Below, one piece after another: positions 6,185 to 14,319 of a stretch of DNA of 35,857 nucleotides. This DNA comes from a virus. The DNA lies in IMG/VR virus record IMGVR_UViG_3300026519_000033, positions 1 to 35,857 of that record; one strand, given 5' to 3'. The notes below the pieces were generated by a model. That model saw only the letters and a program-made list of their open reading frames with translations. It ran no database searches and had not been told where the DNA came from. The position numbers and the translations under genes are program-made. How positions within the stretch are numbered: the stretch's first letter is position 1; the number at the start of each line of letters is the position of its first letter.

Positions 6185-8866
6185 GAATATATCCTCTTCT
6201 ATTTCTTTTACGCTCTGCAACTTTATTCCTATTGCCTTTAACAAATCCCTAGCCTTTTTTAATACCGTTTTTTCTAACATAGTATCTATATCTATTATCT
6301 CTTTCATGATGTGTGAGTTCTTATGTTTAAAAAAACTCTTATCTCTATACGCTAAGCTATCTTTGTTTGTATACTTATTAATCTTTACATATAACACTCT
6401 AATTTTATCACCACTAACAATATGCTCTAGTCCTTGAAATAATCCATCATCTACTAATCTATTGTACTCCCTAGCAGATTTAACTTGTATTGGCGTTGCT
6501 CTATATTGTTTCTCTATGTCATTTACACCCTTTGGTATTGCCATGTCATGTATATCAAACTTAAATCCCTTATAATCACTCGTGAAGGTATCAATAAGCC
6601 TTGATATAGTGATAGTATTACCGTTTGTTAACATTAGTTCTAATAATTCCTGTAGCACGTACTTGGCGCATTTAGGTGTATCTGAACGCTTAACACTAAT
6701 ACCCGAATAATATGGATTAAAATCTTTATAAACCTTACCCTCGTTATCCGTTAAATCAATAGCGTACATCTTGCTAGAGAATACAACCATTTTATTAATA
6801 ATCTTTTCCCTACTAAATTCTATAACATCTTTGTATTGATTAAACTCGTTATAGATACGTGTATTTGTTATAACTATTGTAGGGGATATATACTTTCGTT
6901 CAATTTTATCTATCACCTTGGCGGTAAACAGTCTTTTATCTGTGCCTTGACCATTCTTTTCATATATAGCATTCAAAATATCATTATCTATCTTCAAAAA
7001 GAAACTGTCTGTATCTGAATAAACACGCTCACTATTTGGGTATCCGTTCTCATGTAATACTTTCAAAACATCATTAGCATTTTCTACAATCATGTATCTA
7101 CCCATAGACGTGATGGATAATGCAATTCTGAAATCTTGTAATATACCAAACTTAGAGCCTAATAATCCATACACACTATTCATTAATATCTTAAATACAT
7201 ACTGAAATCTATCAGCTTGTGAGCGTTCATCATCGGTTAATGATTTATCTTTCATTTTGGCTTTGTATTCTAAACGTTTATTATAGAACCCATCAATGAT
7301 GAATGGTATTATCCCCTGTATATCTTTCCTAAAAAATTCTCCGTTTGGAACAAATGTGTAATTACTATCTCTAGCATAATCCATGATAATGGCTTTATCT
7401 TCGTCACTCATCACATCACGATAATAATTTACACAGTCATCATCAAGTGTAATTCTATCTCTAAGTGGTTGTATAAGTTTTATTATGTTACTTGGTATCA
7501 TATCATCATTCACTATTGTTTCAGGTGATATGTTACCATTGATAATAAGATTTGGGTACATTGAGAGTACGTCTTCTGTTACTACTCCCTCATGAATACC
7601 TTTTAGGTTAAATGTGTAACCACCTGCATACTTCATCTGCTCATCTGTGCCATCTACTTTTAATCTATCCGATATATGTTCATTATTGATGTTATAGGTC
7701 TGTATACATTTATTATGTTGTAATAGAGTAGATTTAATCTTATCCTCCCATACTGCTACAGTACCCATAGCATTAATCGCTGTACTATCCATTACATGGG
7801 CAATAGTATAGAGTATCTCAATGTATGCTAACTTCTCATCTAAAGCCCTTAGAGTTGTTATATCCCTAACTGCATACTCAATAAATAACTTATAGCTAAT
7901 TCTATTTATTGATTTGGTGTCATTATTTGTGTATGCCTCATATAGCCCATTTGTTTTTAATTCATCTAACTCAGGTATATATTCACCCTTCTGAATTGTA
8001 ACAATAGAACGAAACCCTTCACTTTCTAAATCTACTTTAGACTCTACCCCTTCATGGTCACACACTGCACCTAGTTTATAACTTTCACGTGAACTAATTG
8101 TAAACTTTTTATATAAATCAAGATAATCTAAATGTTCAATTCCGTTTGGCACATGTGTAGTTGTTCGTTCTCCTTTGTTATTGGTAAAGAATGTGTCCAT
8201 TCCGTACTTAGTAACCTCTTTGTACTTATCATATACACCACACTCTTTAGAACGTACCTCAATGTACTTATAATCAAATACCTTTGTATTCCAACCAAAT
8301 ATAGAGAACGGTTCTGTTTCCTTTAGTAATTTAAAGTATGATAATAACAATTGTCTTTCAGATGAATAATTCTTATATACTACATTCTTATCTGTATTAA
8401 TATATCCATAATTTTCCCCGAATGTATGAACATAAGTAATATCACTGTCTTTCATTCCATATTGTATTGCACTTATAGGTGGTAATTTACTTTCTTCCAC
8501 GGTGTATGGATTTGGAAACCCCTTACCGTCACCTTCTTTAAAGTCAAGTGTTTCAATATCCATGAACGCAAGTTTTGGTAATGTAAAATCTAACTTATGT
8601 TTTCCTACAAGTGGTTGTGTCATTCCTAGAGTTGAGTATATAGCATCATCTGTATCACTAACAAATTTTTTTAATTCATGTAGGTTAGTATGTGGATAAT
8701 AAGTTAGTGGTTTATTAGTAATATAATCTTTGTATTTGGTAGGTCTATCACCGTCAATGAAACTCATTAAAGGCTTAGTATACTGGGTAATTGATTTGTT
8801 ACCGTTATCATCTTGTGATACAGTGTATATTCTATTATTGTGTTTAATGGCGGTTATTGGTACCAT
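6182..8866 (-). CDS. gp43: Family B DNA polymerase gp43
   Basis: An 894-residue protein (T4 gp43: 898). The 3'-5' exonuclease motifs are FMDIETLDF (Asp103, Glu105), FGWNTKVFDY (about 190-199) and YAVRDITTL (331-339). Polymerase motifs are A, DVLSMYP (432-438); B, KILMNSVYGLLG (559-570); and C, YSDTDS (616-621). All catalytic residues are present. The C-terminus ends in an acidic-hydrophobic VKEIEEDIF, where T4 gp43 carries its clamp-binding tail. It is transcribed alone from P4 (SD AAAGGGATAG); no intein or homing-endonuclease interruption is visible, although T4-like polymerase genes are often invaded. Confidence 0.96.
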   Translation of the reverse strand: MVPITAIKHNNRIYTVSQDDNGNKSITQYTKPLMSFIDGDRPTKYKDYITNKPLTYYPHTNLHELKKFVSDTDDAIYSTLGMTQPLVGKHKLDFTLPKLAFMDIETLDFKEGDGKGFPNPYTVEESKLPPISAIQYGMKDSDITYVHTFGENYGYINTDKNVVYKNYSSERQLLLSYFKLLKETEPFSIFGWNTKVFDYKYIEVRSKECGVYDKYKEVTKYGMDTFFTNNKGERTTTHVPNGIEHLDYLDLYKKFTISSRESYKLGAVCDHEGVESKVDLESEGFRSIVTIQKGEYIPELDELKTNGLYEAYTNNDTKSINRISYKLFIEYAVRDITTLRALDEKLAYIEILYTIAHVMDSTAINAMGTVAVWEDKIKSTLLQHNKCIQTYNINNEHISDRLKVDGTDEQMKYAGGYTFNLKGIHEGVVTEDVLSMYPNLIINGNISPETIVNDDMIPSNIIKLIQPLRDRITLDDDCVNYYRDVMSDEDKAIIMDYARDSNYTFVPNGEFFRKDIQGIIPFIIDGFYNKRLEYKAKMKDKSLTDDERSQADRFQYVFKILMNSVYGLLGSKFGILQDFRIALSITSMGRYMIVENANDVLKVLHENGYPNSERVYSDTDSFFLKIDNDILNAIYEKNGQGTDKRLFTAKVIDKIERKYISPTIVITNTRIYNEFNQYKDVIEFSREKIINKMVVFSSKMYAIDLTDNEGKVYKDFNPYYSGISVKRSDTPKCAKYVLQELLELMLTNGNTITISRLIDTFTSDYKGFKFDIHDMAIPKGVNDIEKQYRATPIQVKSAREYNRLVDDGLFQGLEHIVSGDKIRVLYVKINKYTNKDSLAYRDKSFFKHKNSHIMKEIIDIDTMLEKTVLKKARDLLKAIGIKLQSVKEIEEDIF

Positions 8867-8887
8867 TTCTATCCCTTTGTTTTATTT

Positions 8888-8926
8888 GTTGTGTATAGTA
8901 ACCTAAGATAACTTAGGTTTAGCTTA
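8888..8926 (-). promoter_or_regulatory. Divergent iteron promoter P4, upstream of gp43
   Basis: The -10-like TGTTACTATACA version is kept as GTTACTATACAC, but the iterons are altered: the distal one is TAAGCTAAA and the proximal one lies in a perfect palindrome CCTAAG-TTAT-CTTAGG. This would expose the polymerase gene to a different level or type of control from its neighbours. Confidence 0.6.
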
Positions 8927-8952
8927 TATTTGAAATAAGGCTTGGAATGTAT

Positions 8953-9030
8953 TTAAGCCACTTCATTGTATTACACTAGCTAGGAGTTGTTATTTTGATT
9001 AGAATGGCTTTAAGGGGTGGTTCTGTTAAG
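8953..9030. repeat. Interspersed operon-boundary element, copy B
   Basis: TTAAGCCACTTCATTGTATT, then CTAGCTAGGAGTTGTTATTT and AATGGCTTTAAGGGGTGG. Lies between the end of gp41 and promoter P4. As in copy A, TTAAGCCA and TGGCTTTAA can pair. The GATAGGA hairpin of other copies is replaced by a different inverted repeat (9034-9068). Confidence 0.85.
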
Positions 9031-9033
9031 TTA

Positions 9034-9068
9034 TGACGTTGATATACTAGAATGGCACATCAACGTCA
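9034..9068 (-). terminator. Hairpin overlapping the gp41 stop codon
   Basis: TGACGTTGAT and ATCAACGTCA form a perfect 10-bp stem with a loop of about 15 bases; the gp41 stop (9047-9049) is in the loop. No T-run follows on the minus strand, so it may stabilise or process the mRNA 3' end and not terminate by itself. Confidence 0.5.
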
Positions 9069-10417
9069 AGATAACTTTCCACATCATCCAAATACCCTCC
9101 TTCCTCATCTTCCGAATTGTAAACACTACGTTCATGTATTGTTTCATTATCTTCCATACTTGTGATACGCTGGTGTGATATATCCACACTAACATTTTCT
9201 ACATTGGTGTTATTCTTATTTGCTCGTCTTGATTTAATTAGCTTTAGGTTGTATATGTCTTTGTCTATCTCGTCTACCCCCATGAACATTAAACTATCTA
9301 GCCCATGTGCGTATCCACTAGAGTCTGCTACATGGCTCATGTTTATATCCTCTACTTGTAAAGAATGAACTATCGGCTTTGCTTGTAAGGCGGTTATTAT
9401 TGGAATATCATGCATGAATGCAATATCTTTTAGTTCTTCTGTTGCTTTTTTACCATTCATGTATAAGTCACCTCTAATTCCAGCATCATTTGCTTTTAGT
9501 AATCCTAAATAATCAAGTATCAAAATGTCAGGAACAAAGCCTTTTAATTCCCATTCTTCCAACGTATAGTCAACGTCCATACTGCAACTTGAAGTAGGTA
9601 ATCTTTTTACCATAACACTACCCGTTAATTTAGTAGCAATACTCCTAAATGCTCTTAAGGACTCTTCGTTGTCTTTACTTAAGTCATGCAGTGTTACATT
9701 TAGTAGGTTACAGTCTATTCTACTCATGACAGCCTCTGATGAGTCCTCTAAATGTATAATACCTACATTATAGCCATCTAACATGTACTTAGTTGATAGC
9801 GATGTTAGCATCATTGTTTTACCCGTGTTTGAACTAGATAAGAACGTATTAACAGACCCCTTATCAGAAAAAGATGAGTCAATGATGGAGATACCGCTTT
9901 TCATATCAATAGTTTGGCTTTGTTTGTAGTACTCAAATCTGCTTTCGGCATCATCTATGTACGATTTTGAGTTATCTACTTTAAGTAATTCCAAATCTGT
10001 GATATATTTCATCTTAACTAATAACGTTTCGTACGTTTCTTTACTTTTGTATTTATCATCATTTTCACCGTCAAGCATGTCTATACTCTTATGTATCAAC
10101 GATGTAAATCTAGTTTCTTTTATATACGACTCGATAGACTTTAAACCGACCTTGAATTTAATATCAATTGTCTTTAATGTTTCTATATACCCTAATAAAT
10201 ATGGTTTTTGTGTAGCCTTTATGTCTAGGTTTGAACTTATGCTTAATGATAAATCATCTTTATTCATTGATATATTATTAGCGTATGCCGATTTAAGTTC
10301 TGCTAGAATTATCTTATCTTCCTTTGTACCCATGTCCGTTAACTCTAATACAGGTAATGCTTTTGAAGATACCTCTTTTGATGATAATAGTATTTCGAAT
10401 ACTTCCTTTGTAGTCAT
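9047..10417 (-). CDS. gp41: Replicative DNA helicase gp41 (DnaB family)
   Basis: A 456-residue protein (T4 gp41: 475). The N-terminal helical domain (1-165) is followed by a RecA-fold motor with Walker A LSSSNTGKT (193-201), Walker B DILILDYLGLL (297-307) and a later ITALQAKP segment typical of DnaB/gp41 motif H3. The C-terminus is acidic. The first Gly of the classic Walker A is replaced by Ser, a mild deviation. It follows the lipoprotein gene at 10433 by 15 bases with SD AGAGGAA. No primase gp61 gene is recognisable in the window. It probably works with the gp59-like loader at 24149. Confidence 0.88.
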   Translation of the reverse strand: MTTKEVFEILLSSKEVSSKALPVLELTDMGTKEDKIILAELKSAYANNISMNKDDLSLSISSNLDIKATQKPYLLGYIETLKTIDIKFKVGLKSIESYIKETRFTSLIHKSIDMLDGENDDKYKSKETYETLLVKMKYITDLELLKVDNSKSYIDDAESRFEYYKQSQTIDMKSGISIIDSSFSDKGSVNTFLSSSNTGKTMMLTSLSTKYMLDGYNVGIIHLEDSSEAVMSRIDCNLLNVTLHDLSKDNEESLRAFRSIATKLTGSVMVKRLPTSSCSMDVDYTLEEWELKGFVPDILILDYLGLLKANDAGIRGDLYMNGKKATEELKDIAFMHDIPIITALQAKPIVHSLQVEDINMSHVADSSGYAHGLDSLMFMGVDEIDKDIYNLKLIKSRRANKNNTNVENVSVDISHQRITSMEDNETIHERSVYNSEDEEGGYLDDVESYLDVDVPF

Positions 10418-10432
10418 GTTAAATTCCTCTTT

Positions 10433-10993
10433 TTATATCGAAAGGTTCAAATAATTTGGCTCATATAGATACTCTGTACCTACAGGAAATGCACCTATTG
10501 AACCGCTTTGTAGTATTAATTGTTTCTTTTCTCCATCAACTATAACATTTATTTGTAATAACAAATGTCCAGATTTGTAATTTTTATCTTCAACATATCC
10601 CGCGATTAATTGTAGATTTTCCTGTTTGAACATAGTTGAAAATTTAGGGTCTGTTAATAAATATGACGCCACGCTAAGGGCATAGTCTTCACAGTCACCA
10701 ACGAAATAATCTGTATCAATGTTATCAACAAAAACCCAGTAATCATCTTGACCGTAAGTATCAATATCATAAGCGTATTCGTAGTTATCGTTAATTGTAT
10801 ATATTGCATTTAGGAACTCGTAATACTCTTCATAAGTTAACACAGCCTCTTTATATTCGTTTACTTTTGACTCTAACACAGTGCCGTAAGTGACATCTCT
10901 GTATTTTGTGTCAAACGTGTCCTCATATAAATCACACCCGTTAATTGTTAATACCGCTATCGTTGCTAAAATCGTTTTTAAAATCGTGTTCAT
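10433..10993 (-). CDS. Lipoprotein with BTLCP/LapG-like cysteine-protease fold
   Basis: A 186-residue protein with a signal sequence and lipobox ending T-I-N-G-C (Cys20). The mature part contains VGDCEDYALSVASYLL (Cys101) and, 42 residues on, SGHLLLQINV (His143), matching the Cys and His motifs of bacterial transglutaminase-like cysteine proteinases such as LapG, a periplasmic protease that releases LapA biofilm adhesins. The third catalytic residue, an Asp in a V-L-D-N motif, is replaced by Gln162 (LILQSG), so activity is uncertain. A lipid-anchored periplasmic protease made from an early-type promoter (P5) might act on host surface adhesins or exclude other phages; this is inference. Confidence 0.65.
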   Translation of the reverse strand: MNTILKTILATIAVLTINGCDLYEDTFDTKYRDVTYGTVLESKVNEYKEAVLTYEEYYEFLNAIYTINDNYEYAYDIDTYGQDDYWVFVDNIDTDYFVGDCEDYALSVASYLLTDPKFSTMFKQENLQLIAGYVEDKNYKSGHLLLQINVIVDGEKKQLILQSGSIGAFPVGTEYLYEPNYLNLSI

Positions 10994-11014
10994 TTTCTAT
11001 CCTTTTGGTTTCTT

Positions 11015-11054
11015 GATTATGTATAGTAACATAGGTTAGCTTAAAGTTAGCTTA
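11015..11054 (-). promoter_or_regulatory. Iteron promoter P5, lipoprotein-gp41 operon
   Basis: Two TAAGCTAAC repeats 11 bp apart and TGTTACTATACATAATC. Followed by the standard leader CCAAAAGGATAGAAA and the ATG at 10993. Confidence 0.7.
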
Positions 11055-11079
11055 GGTTACGATTTTAACAATTGATGTG

Positions 11080-11535
11080 TTAGTCTTTCCAAGTTATTAT
11101 TCTACAATCTGCTTCTAATATATTCAATGGCTTGTCTGTATCTGGCGACCCTGCGTATCTGGCTTTGTACTTCGCTCCCTCAAAATCGTTGTATTCACTG
11201 ATTTCATGTAAGTGAACAAAATCATTTCCGTTACAATCATTCCACTTAATCGCACCAATAGGTGTAGCGTGTACAAGGAACTCATCTTTAGTGAACACAT
11301 CGTGCCCTAATTCATTCCAACTTATGATACAGAATTGTACCACATTTAGCTTTGTGTGTTTAGGTTGTTTTTCAATAAATCTTTCTATACTACGTTTGTA
11401 TTCTTCCTTTGTGTATCTTGGATTATCAATTGTATAACAATGCTCATTGAAATATCTCATTCTGTATGGGGTACAATGTTCATCAGATAGTGGTAGCTTT
11501 TCTAATTCTAGTCTTTTTATTTCTTCTGGTTTCAT
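11080..11535 (-). CDS. Unknown protein, 151 residues
   Basis: Not recognised. Begins with a charged helix (MKPEEIKRLELEKLPLSD), then a region rich in aromatic residues and histidines, with VQFCIISWNELGHDVF and a C-terminal part with HLHEISEYNDFEGAKYKARY. Five cysteines are present but not in CxxC pairs. No signal peptide or membrane segment is seen, so it is probably cytoplasmic. It is alone between promoters P6 and P5, suggesting early or middle expression. Its first five codons, MKPEE, recur just after promoter P9 (17606), where a short remnant ORF lies. SD AAAAGGATAAG. Confidence 0.6.
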   Translation of the reverse strand: MKPEEIKRLELEKLPLSDEHCTPYRMRYFNEHCYTIDNPRYTKEEYKRSIERFIEKQPKHTKLNVVQFCIISWNELGHDVFTKDEFLVHATPIGAIKWNDCNGNDFVHLHEISEYNDFEGAKYKARYAGSPDTDKPLNILEADCRIITWKD

Positions 11536-11560
11536 TTTTCTTATCCTTTTGTTTTATTGT

Positions 11561-11592
11561 TTTTGTATAGTAACATAGGTTAGCTTAGAGTT
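11561..11592 (-). promoter_or_regulatory. Iteron promoter P6 with one degenerate iteron
   Basis: Proximal TAAGCTAAC and GTTACTATACA are intact, but the distal iteron is reduced to GGAAACTC, next to the UvsW stop at 11595. Useful natural test of whether the distal repeat matters. Confidence 0.6.
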
Positions 11593-11594
11593 TC

Positions 11595-13130
11595 CTATAT
11601 CAAAGAACTACCAAGCTTAATATTCTTTTCGAATGTAGTCTCAAATTCATTATGTTCAAAAATTTGTAGCCTCTCTAAATAACTTTTATAGAGATAATTG
11701 TCTACCTTACCGCCATTACGCTTATCATGCCTTAAATCATCTACAAAATCCAGCAACACGCCTGTTCGTTTCTTACCGTCAGGAAATCTCCTTAAAATTC
11801 TACCTATAGCTTGTGGTATTCCATTTTCAGATTTACTACTTTGTGCTAACACTAAATACTGTAATGTTGTTAGATTTAGCCCCTTGCTGGATATACTAAA
11901 TGTAGATACTAATATCTTACCATTCAACTCTTTGTCATAGTTAGCTAATATCTCTTTCCTATCCTTAACTTTTGTTTTTCCTCCTATGAACAGAACCTTA
12001 TCCGTATATTTAGACAATACCTTATATATCGCTTCTCCGTATGCTACTGTATTGAATAGTACTAATATATTTCCATCATTCTTTTTACTTAACTGTAGAA
12101 TAACCTTACAAACAGTTTTTAATCTTTCTTTGTTGCTGGATACGAAATCTACTTCAGCCCTATACTTTTCAGTACCTTTTAACCCCCTCTGCATAGCCTT
12201 TAAATCGCGTTTGGCATCATCATCATATCTTAACATATATGGGGCTATAACAACGTTAGAACTTAAGTTTAGGTCTATCATTTCTCTAGCCGTAATGATA
12301 TTCTCATACACGCCAAATAAAGAGGTTAGTTCATAGTATGGAATAACATCTGTTGGTACAGTTCCAGTTACTCCCATTCTACGGTTTATATTACCAAGCT
12401 TAGTGATTATGCTTTTATATGATTTGGATTTACCTAAATGTACCTCATCAACATATAAAGATGTAACCGACTGATAAATAGAGTGACTATCATCTAGTTT
12501 TGCTATTGACTGCCAAGTTGATATAATTATCGGTACATCTGCATCTTTATTCTGTCCACCATATATCTTATGAATAAGGTTTGATATATCCTTATAATTC
12601 TTACTGTACTCAATGAAATCATTATACATCTGTAGTACTAGGTTTATGTCAGGTACTACTAATAAAATCTTTTCATTTGGATTATTCTCGATTAAGTGCA
12701 TAAAGGTTAAGAATAACATTAGAGATTTACCACTACCCGTTGCACTTTTAATTATACCTAGTTCATTGTTTAGTAGTTTATTAACAGCTCTGATTTGGAA
12801 ATCATACGGTGTGAATGGAAGATTATATTTTGTAAAACTATCTTTCTTTAATTGTATGAAATTATCATCTATTATCATAGATGGGATTTCAAGGTCTATT
12901 CCTAAATCGAATGCTTCCTCTTTTAGCTTTGGTAATAATCCATTCCCGATGATAGCTTCGTCCGATAAGTACTTTACCATACTTGACATATACCCTGCCT
13001 TTACGGCTGGAGTATACTTTAGTGTAACGTCCTCAATAGATAATCTCTTTTGAAGTTTTTTGAACAATAGCGTTTCGCTTTCATCGTATACCAATTTAGA
13101 GTATACGCTGTCTAGTCTTTCAATTTTCAT
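11595..13130 (-). CDS. uvsW: UvsW-like recombination and replication helicase
   Basis: A superfamily 2 helicase of 511 residues from the chosen ATG at 13130 (T4 UvsW: 587). Motifs: I, SATGSGKS (129-136); II, DEVH (228-231); III, TGT (255-257); VI, QAIGRILRR near the C-terminus. The N-terminal 95 residues resemble the small DNA-binding domain of UvsW. In T4 it unwinds R-loops and branched DNA and drives the switch from origin- to recombination-dependent replication. An upstream start at 13154 would add 8 residues with no better ribosome site; I prefer MKIERL. It overlaps the preceding gene by 11 bases, so is probably coupled to it. Confidence 0.85.
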   Translation of the reverse strand: MKIERLDSVYSKLVYDESETLLFKKLQKRLSIEDVTLKYTPAVKAGYMSSMVKYLSDEAIIGNGLLPKLKEEAFDLGIDLEIPSMIIDDNFIQLKKDSFTKYNLPFTPYDFQIRAVNKLLNNELGIIKSATGSGKSLMLFLTFMHLIENNPNEKILLVVPDINLVLQMYNDFIEYSKNYKDISNLIHKIYGGQNKDADVPIIISTWQSIAKLDDSHSIYQSVTSLYVDEVHLGKSKSYKSIITKLGNINRRMGVTGTVPTDVIPYYELTSLFGVYENIITAREMIDLNLSSNVVIAPYMLRYDDDAKRDLKAMQRGLKGTEKYRAEVDFVSSNKERLKTVCKVILQLSKKNDGNILVLFNTVAYGEAIYKVLSKYTDKVLFIGGKTKVKDRKEILANYDKELNGKILVSTFSISSKGLNLTTLQYLVLAQSSKSENGIPQAIGRILRRFPDGKKRTGVLLDFVDDLRHDKRNGGKVDNYLYKSYLERLQIFEHNEFETTFEKNIKLGSSLI

Positions 13131-13536
13131 GATGACCACATCTTGTGTATACATCTATTGATAGCAGTATTAGTCCGTATAACAGCCCTATAGTTACATT
13201 CTTTATTTCACGCTTGACCCTTGCATCTCTGATGTCATACACGTAGTTATATGATTTGTCATCTGTATTAATTCTGTTATACTTATTTCCGATGAACCCT
13301 CTATGTTTAAAGTTATACACGGTATAATAGCCCTTTTTGTCTTTGCATTTATCTACATTAGTAATAGTCGCTACCAATATTGCGTCATGTGTTGTTTCAT
13401 TTAGGTACTTTTTGAATTTCTTTTTTCCCCTTATTGTTTTTATAAATTTCCCATAAGCGTTGAATATTGCGTACGCTTTCTTTCCTTTTATCTTTGACAA
13501 ATATAGCTCGTTCATTCCCTCGTGCAAATCATTCAT
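13120..13536 (-). CDS. Unknown basic protein with one C-terminal membrane segment
   Basis: A 138-residue protein from the ATG at 13536, which has a good SD (AAAGGATAAG). A longer frame up to 13578 would start inside promoter P7 and is rejected. The N-terminal half is strongly basic (KGKK, RGKKKFKKY). A hydrophobic helix, NVTIGLLYGLILLSIDVY, lies close to the C-terminus, consistent with a tail-anchored inner-membrane protein whose basic domain faces the cytoplasm. No family recognised. It begins the operon that continues into UvsW. Confidence 0.6.
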   Translation of the reverse strand: MNDLHEGMNELYLSKIKGKKAYAIFNAYGKFIKTIRGKKKFKKYLNETTHDAILVATITNVDKCKDKKGYYTVYNFKHRGFIGNKYNRINTDDKSYNYVYDIRDARVKREIKNVTIGLLYGLILLSIDVYTRCGHHEN

Positions 13537-13560
13537 TTTCTTATCCTTTCTTTGTTTCTT

Positions 13561-13600
13561 GATTTTGTATAGTAACATAGGTTAGCTTAAAGTTAGCTTA
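13561..13600 (-). promoter_or_regulatory. Iteron promoter P7, membrane protein-uvsW operon
   Basis: Two TAAGCTAAC repeats and GTTACTATACAAAATC, directly adjoining the stop of the gene at 13601. Confidence 0.7.
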
Positions 13601-14005
13601 TCAACCTTCTCTTTGTTTTGATATATCATTCAAATAGTCAATGTGGTTTTGGCTCATCACTTGATAGTAATCTCTAGCCACATCTTTCCCAACTGTATAA
13701 AAATCCATTATAGGATATATACATTTGTTTTCAATATCATCAATATACTTTTCTCGCTTAATGTAGGTTACTCTTCCGTTTATGCTCATATCCTTGGCGA
13801 TAATATACATATCATAAATACCAATCTTCCAATTTACATTAAGGAACTGTGCTATAGGGGTGGTTTGTATATTACTACTAAGATACTGCAAAAGCAACAC
13901 ATTATTTAGCCCACTCCCGATTACTTCGGCTTCGCTTAGAATAGGCTTTGTACTTGTTATATTAGAAAGTACATCAAATACACTCAATGCCTTATTAGTA
14001 CCCAT
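13601..14005 (-). CDS. Possible clamp-loader small subunit, gp62-like
   Basis: A 134-residue protein. The layout NKALSVF near the start, a central helix IAQFLN, and a C-terminal FYTVGKDVARDYYQVMSQNH resembles the compact gp62 clamp-loader subunits of marine T4-like phages, which run from an N-x-x-L-S-x-F motif to a similar final helix pair. The match is by overall pattern, not by a catalytic motif, and T4 gp62 is longer (187). Supporting context: it lies among gp43, gp45 and gp41. Against: no gp44 partner is beside it. Overlaps the preceding gene by 11 bases. It could be an unrelated phage protein. Confidence 0.4.
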   Translation of the reverse strand: MGTNKALSVFDVLSNITSTKPILSEAEVIGSGLNNVLLLQYLSSNIQTTPIAQFLNVNWKIGIYDMYIIAKDMSINGRVTYIKREKYIDDIENKCIYPIMDFYTVGKDVARDYYQVMSQNHIDYLNDISKQREG

Positions 14006-14219
14006 AATGTCCCCTCACCGAATTCAATATCTTGTTCTTTATCGCATTTGTGACATATTTGTTATCGTTCTCATTGTCAAATACAGTACATTTTGCGATT
14101 TCTATTTCATGGTCTGTTTGTGAACGTATATCCTTAGATGAGTATATTCTCCTTAGTGCAAGTTCTACACATAAACCAATATGTTCTTTTTCTAATATAT
14201 CTTTTTCTGATTTAGTCAT
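13995..14219 (-). CDS. Unknown 74-residue protein
   Basis: A small soluble helical protein, MTKSEKDILEKEHIGLCVEL and onward, ending RGHYGY. Mixed charge, two cysteines (about residues 17 and 44), no membrane segment, no family recognised. It is first in the operon from P8 and overlaps the start of the possible gp62 gene. SD AAAGGAATAGGAT precedes the ATG. T4 gp33 (late co-activator) was considered because of size and context, but the clamp-binding C-terminal motif of gp33 is absent. Confidence 0.55.
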   Translation of the reverse strand: MTKSEKDILEKEHIGLCVELALRRIYSSKDIRSQTDHEIEIAKCTVFDNENDNKYVTNAIKNKILNSVRGHYGY

Positions 14220-14242
14220 ATCCTATTCCTTTGTGATTATTT

Positions 14243-14282
14243 GATTTTGTATAGTAACATACGTTATCTTAGAGTTAGCTTA
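14243..14282 (-). promoter_or_regulatory. Iteron promoter P8
   Basis: Distal TAAGCTAAC intact, proximal changed to TAAGATAAC (as in P2), then GTTACTATACAAAATC. Drives the genes at 13995 and 13601. Back to back with the late-type motif of gp14 on the other strand. Confidence 0.7.
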
Positions 14283-14288
14283 GCGGGC

Positions 14289-14310
14289 ATTAAATATGAG
14301 TAAACAAAGG
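14289..14310 (+). promoter_or_regulatory. Late-type promoter motif upstream of gp14
   Basis: ATTAAATATGAGTAAACAAA, followed by GG as part of the SD. The same sequence precedes the gene at 17712 (plus) and, on the minus strand, gp4. TTAAATA resembles the T4 late promoter TATAAATA. Inferred. Confidence 0.5.
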
Positions 14311-14319
14311 GATTAATTC

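Noticed and set aside
9957-10454. 165-residue plus-strand ORF
   Set aside because: It lies opposite gp41, which has clear helicase motifs; it has no SD and no recognisable protein features.
12613-13053. 146-residue plus-strand ORF
   Set aside because: Antisense to UvsW, which has complete helicase motifs.
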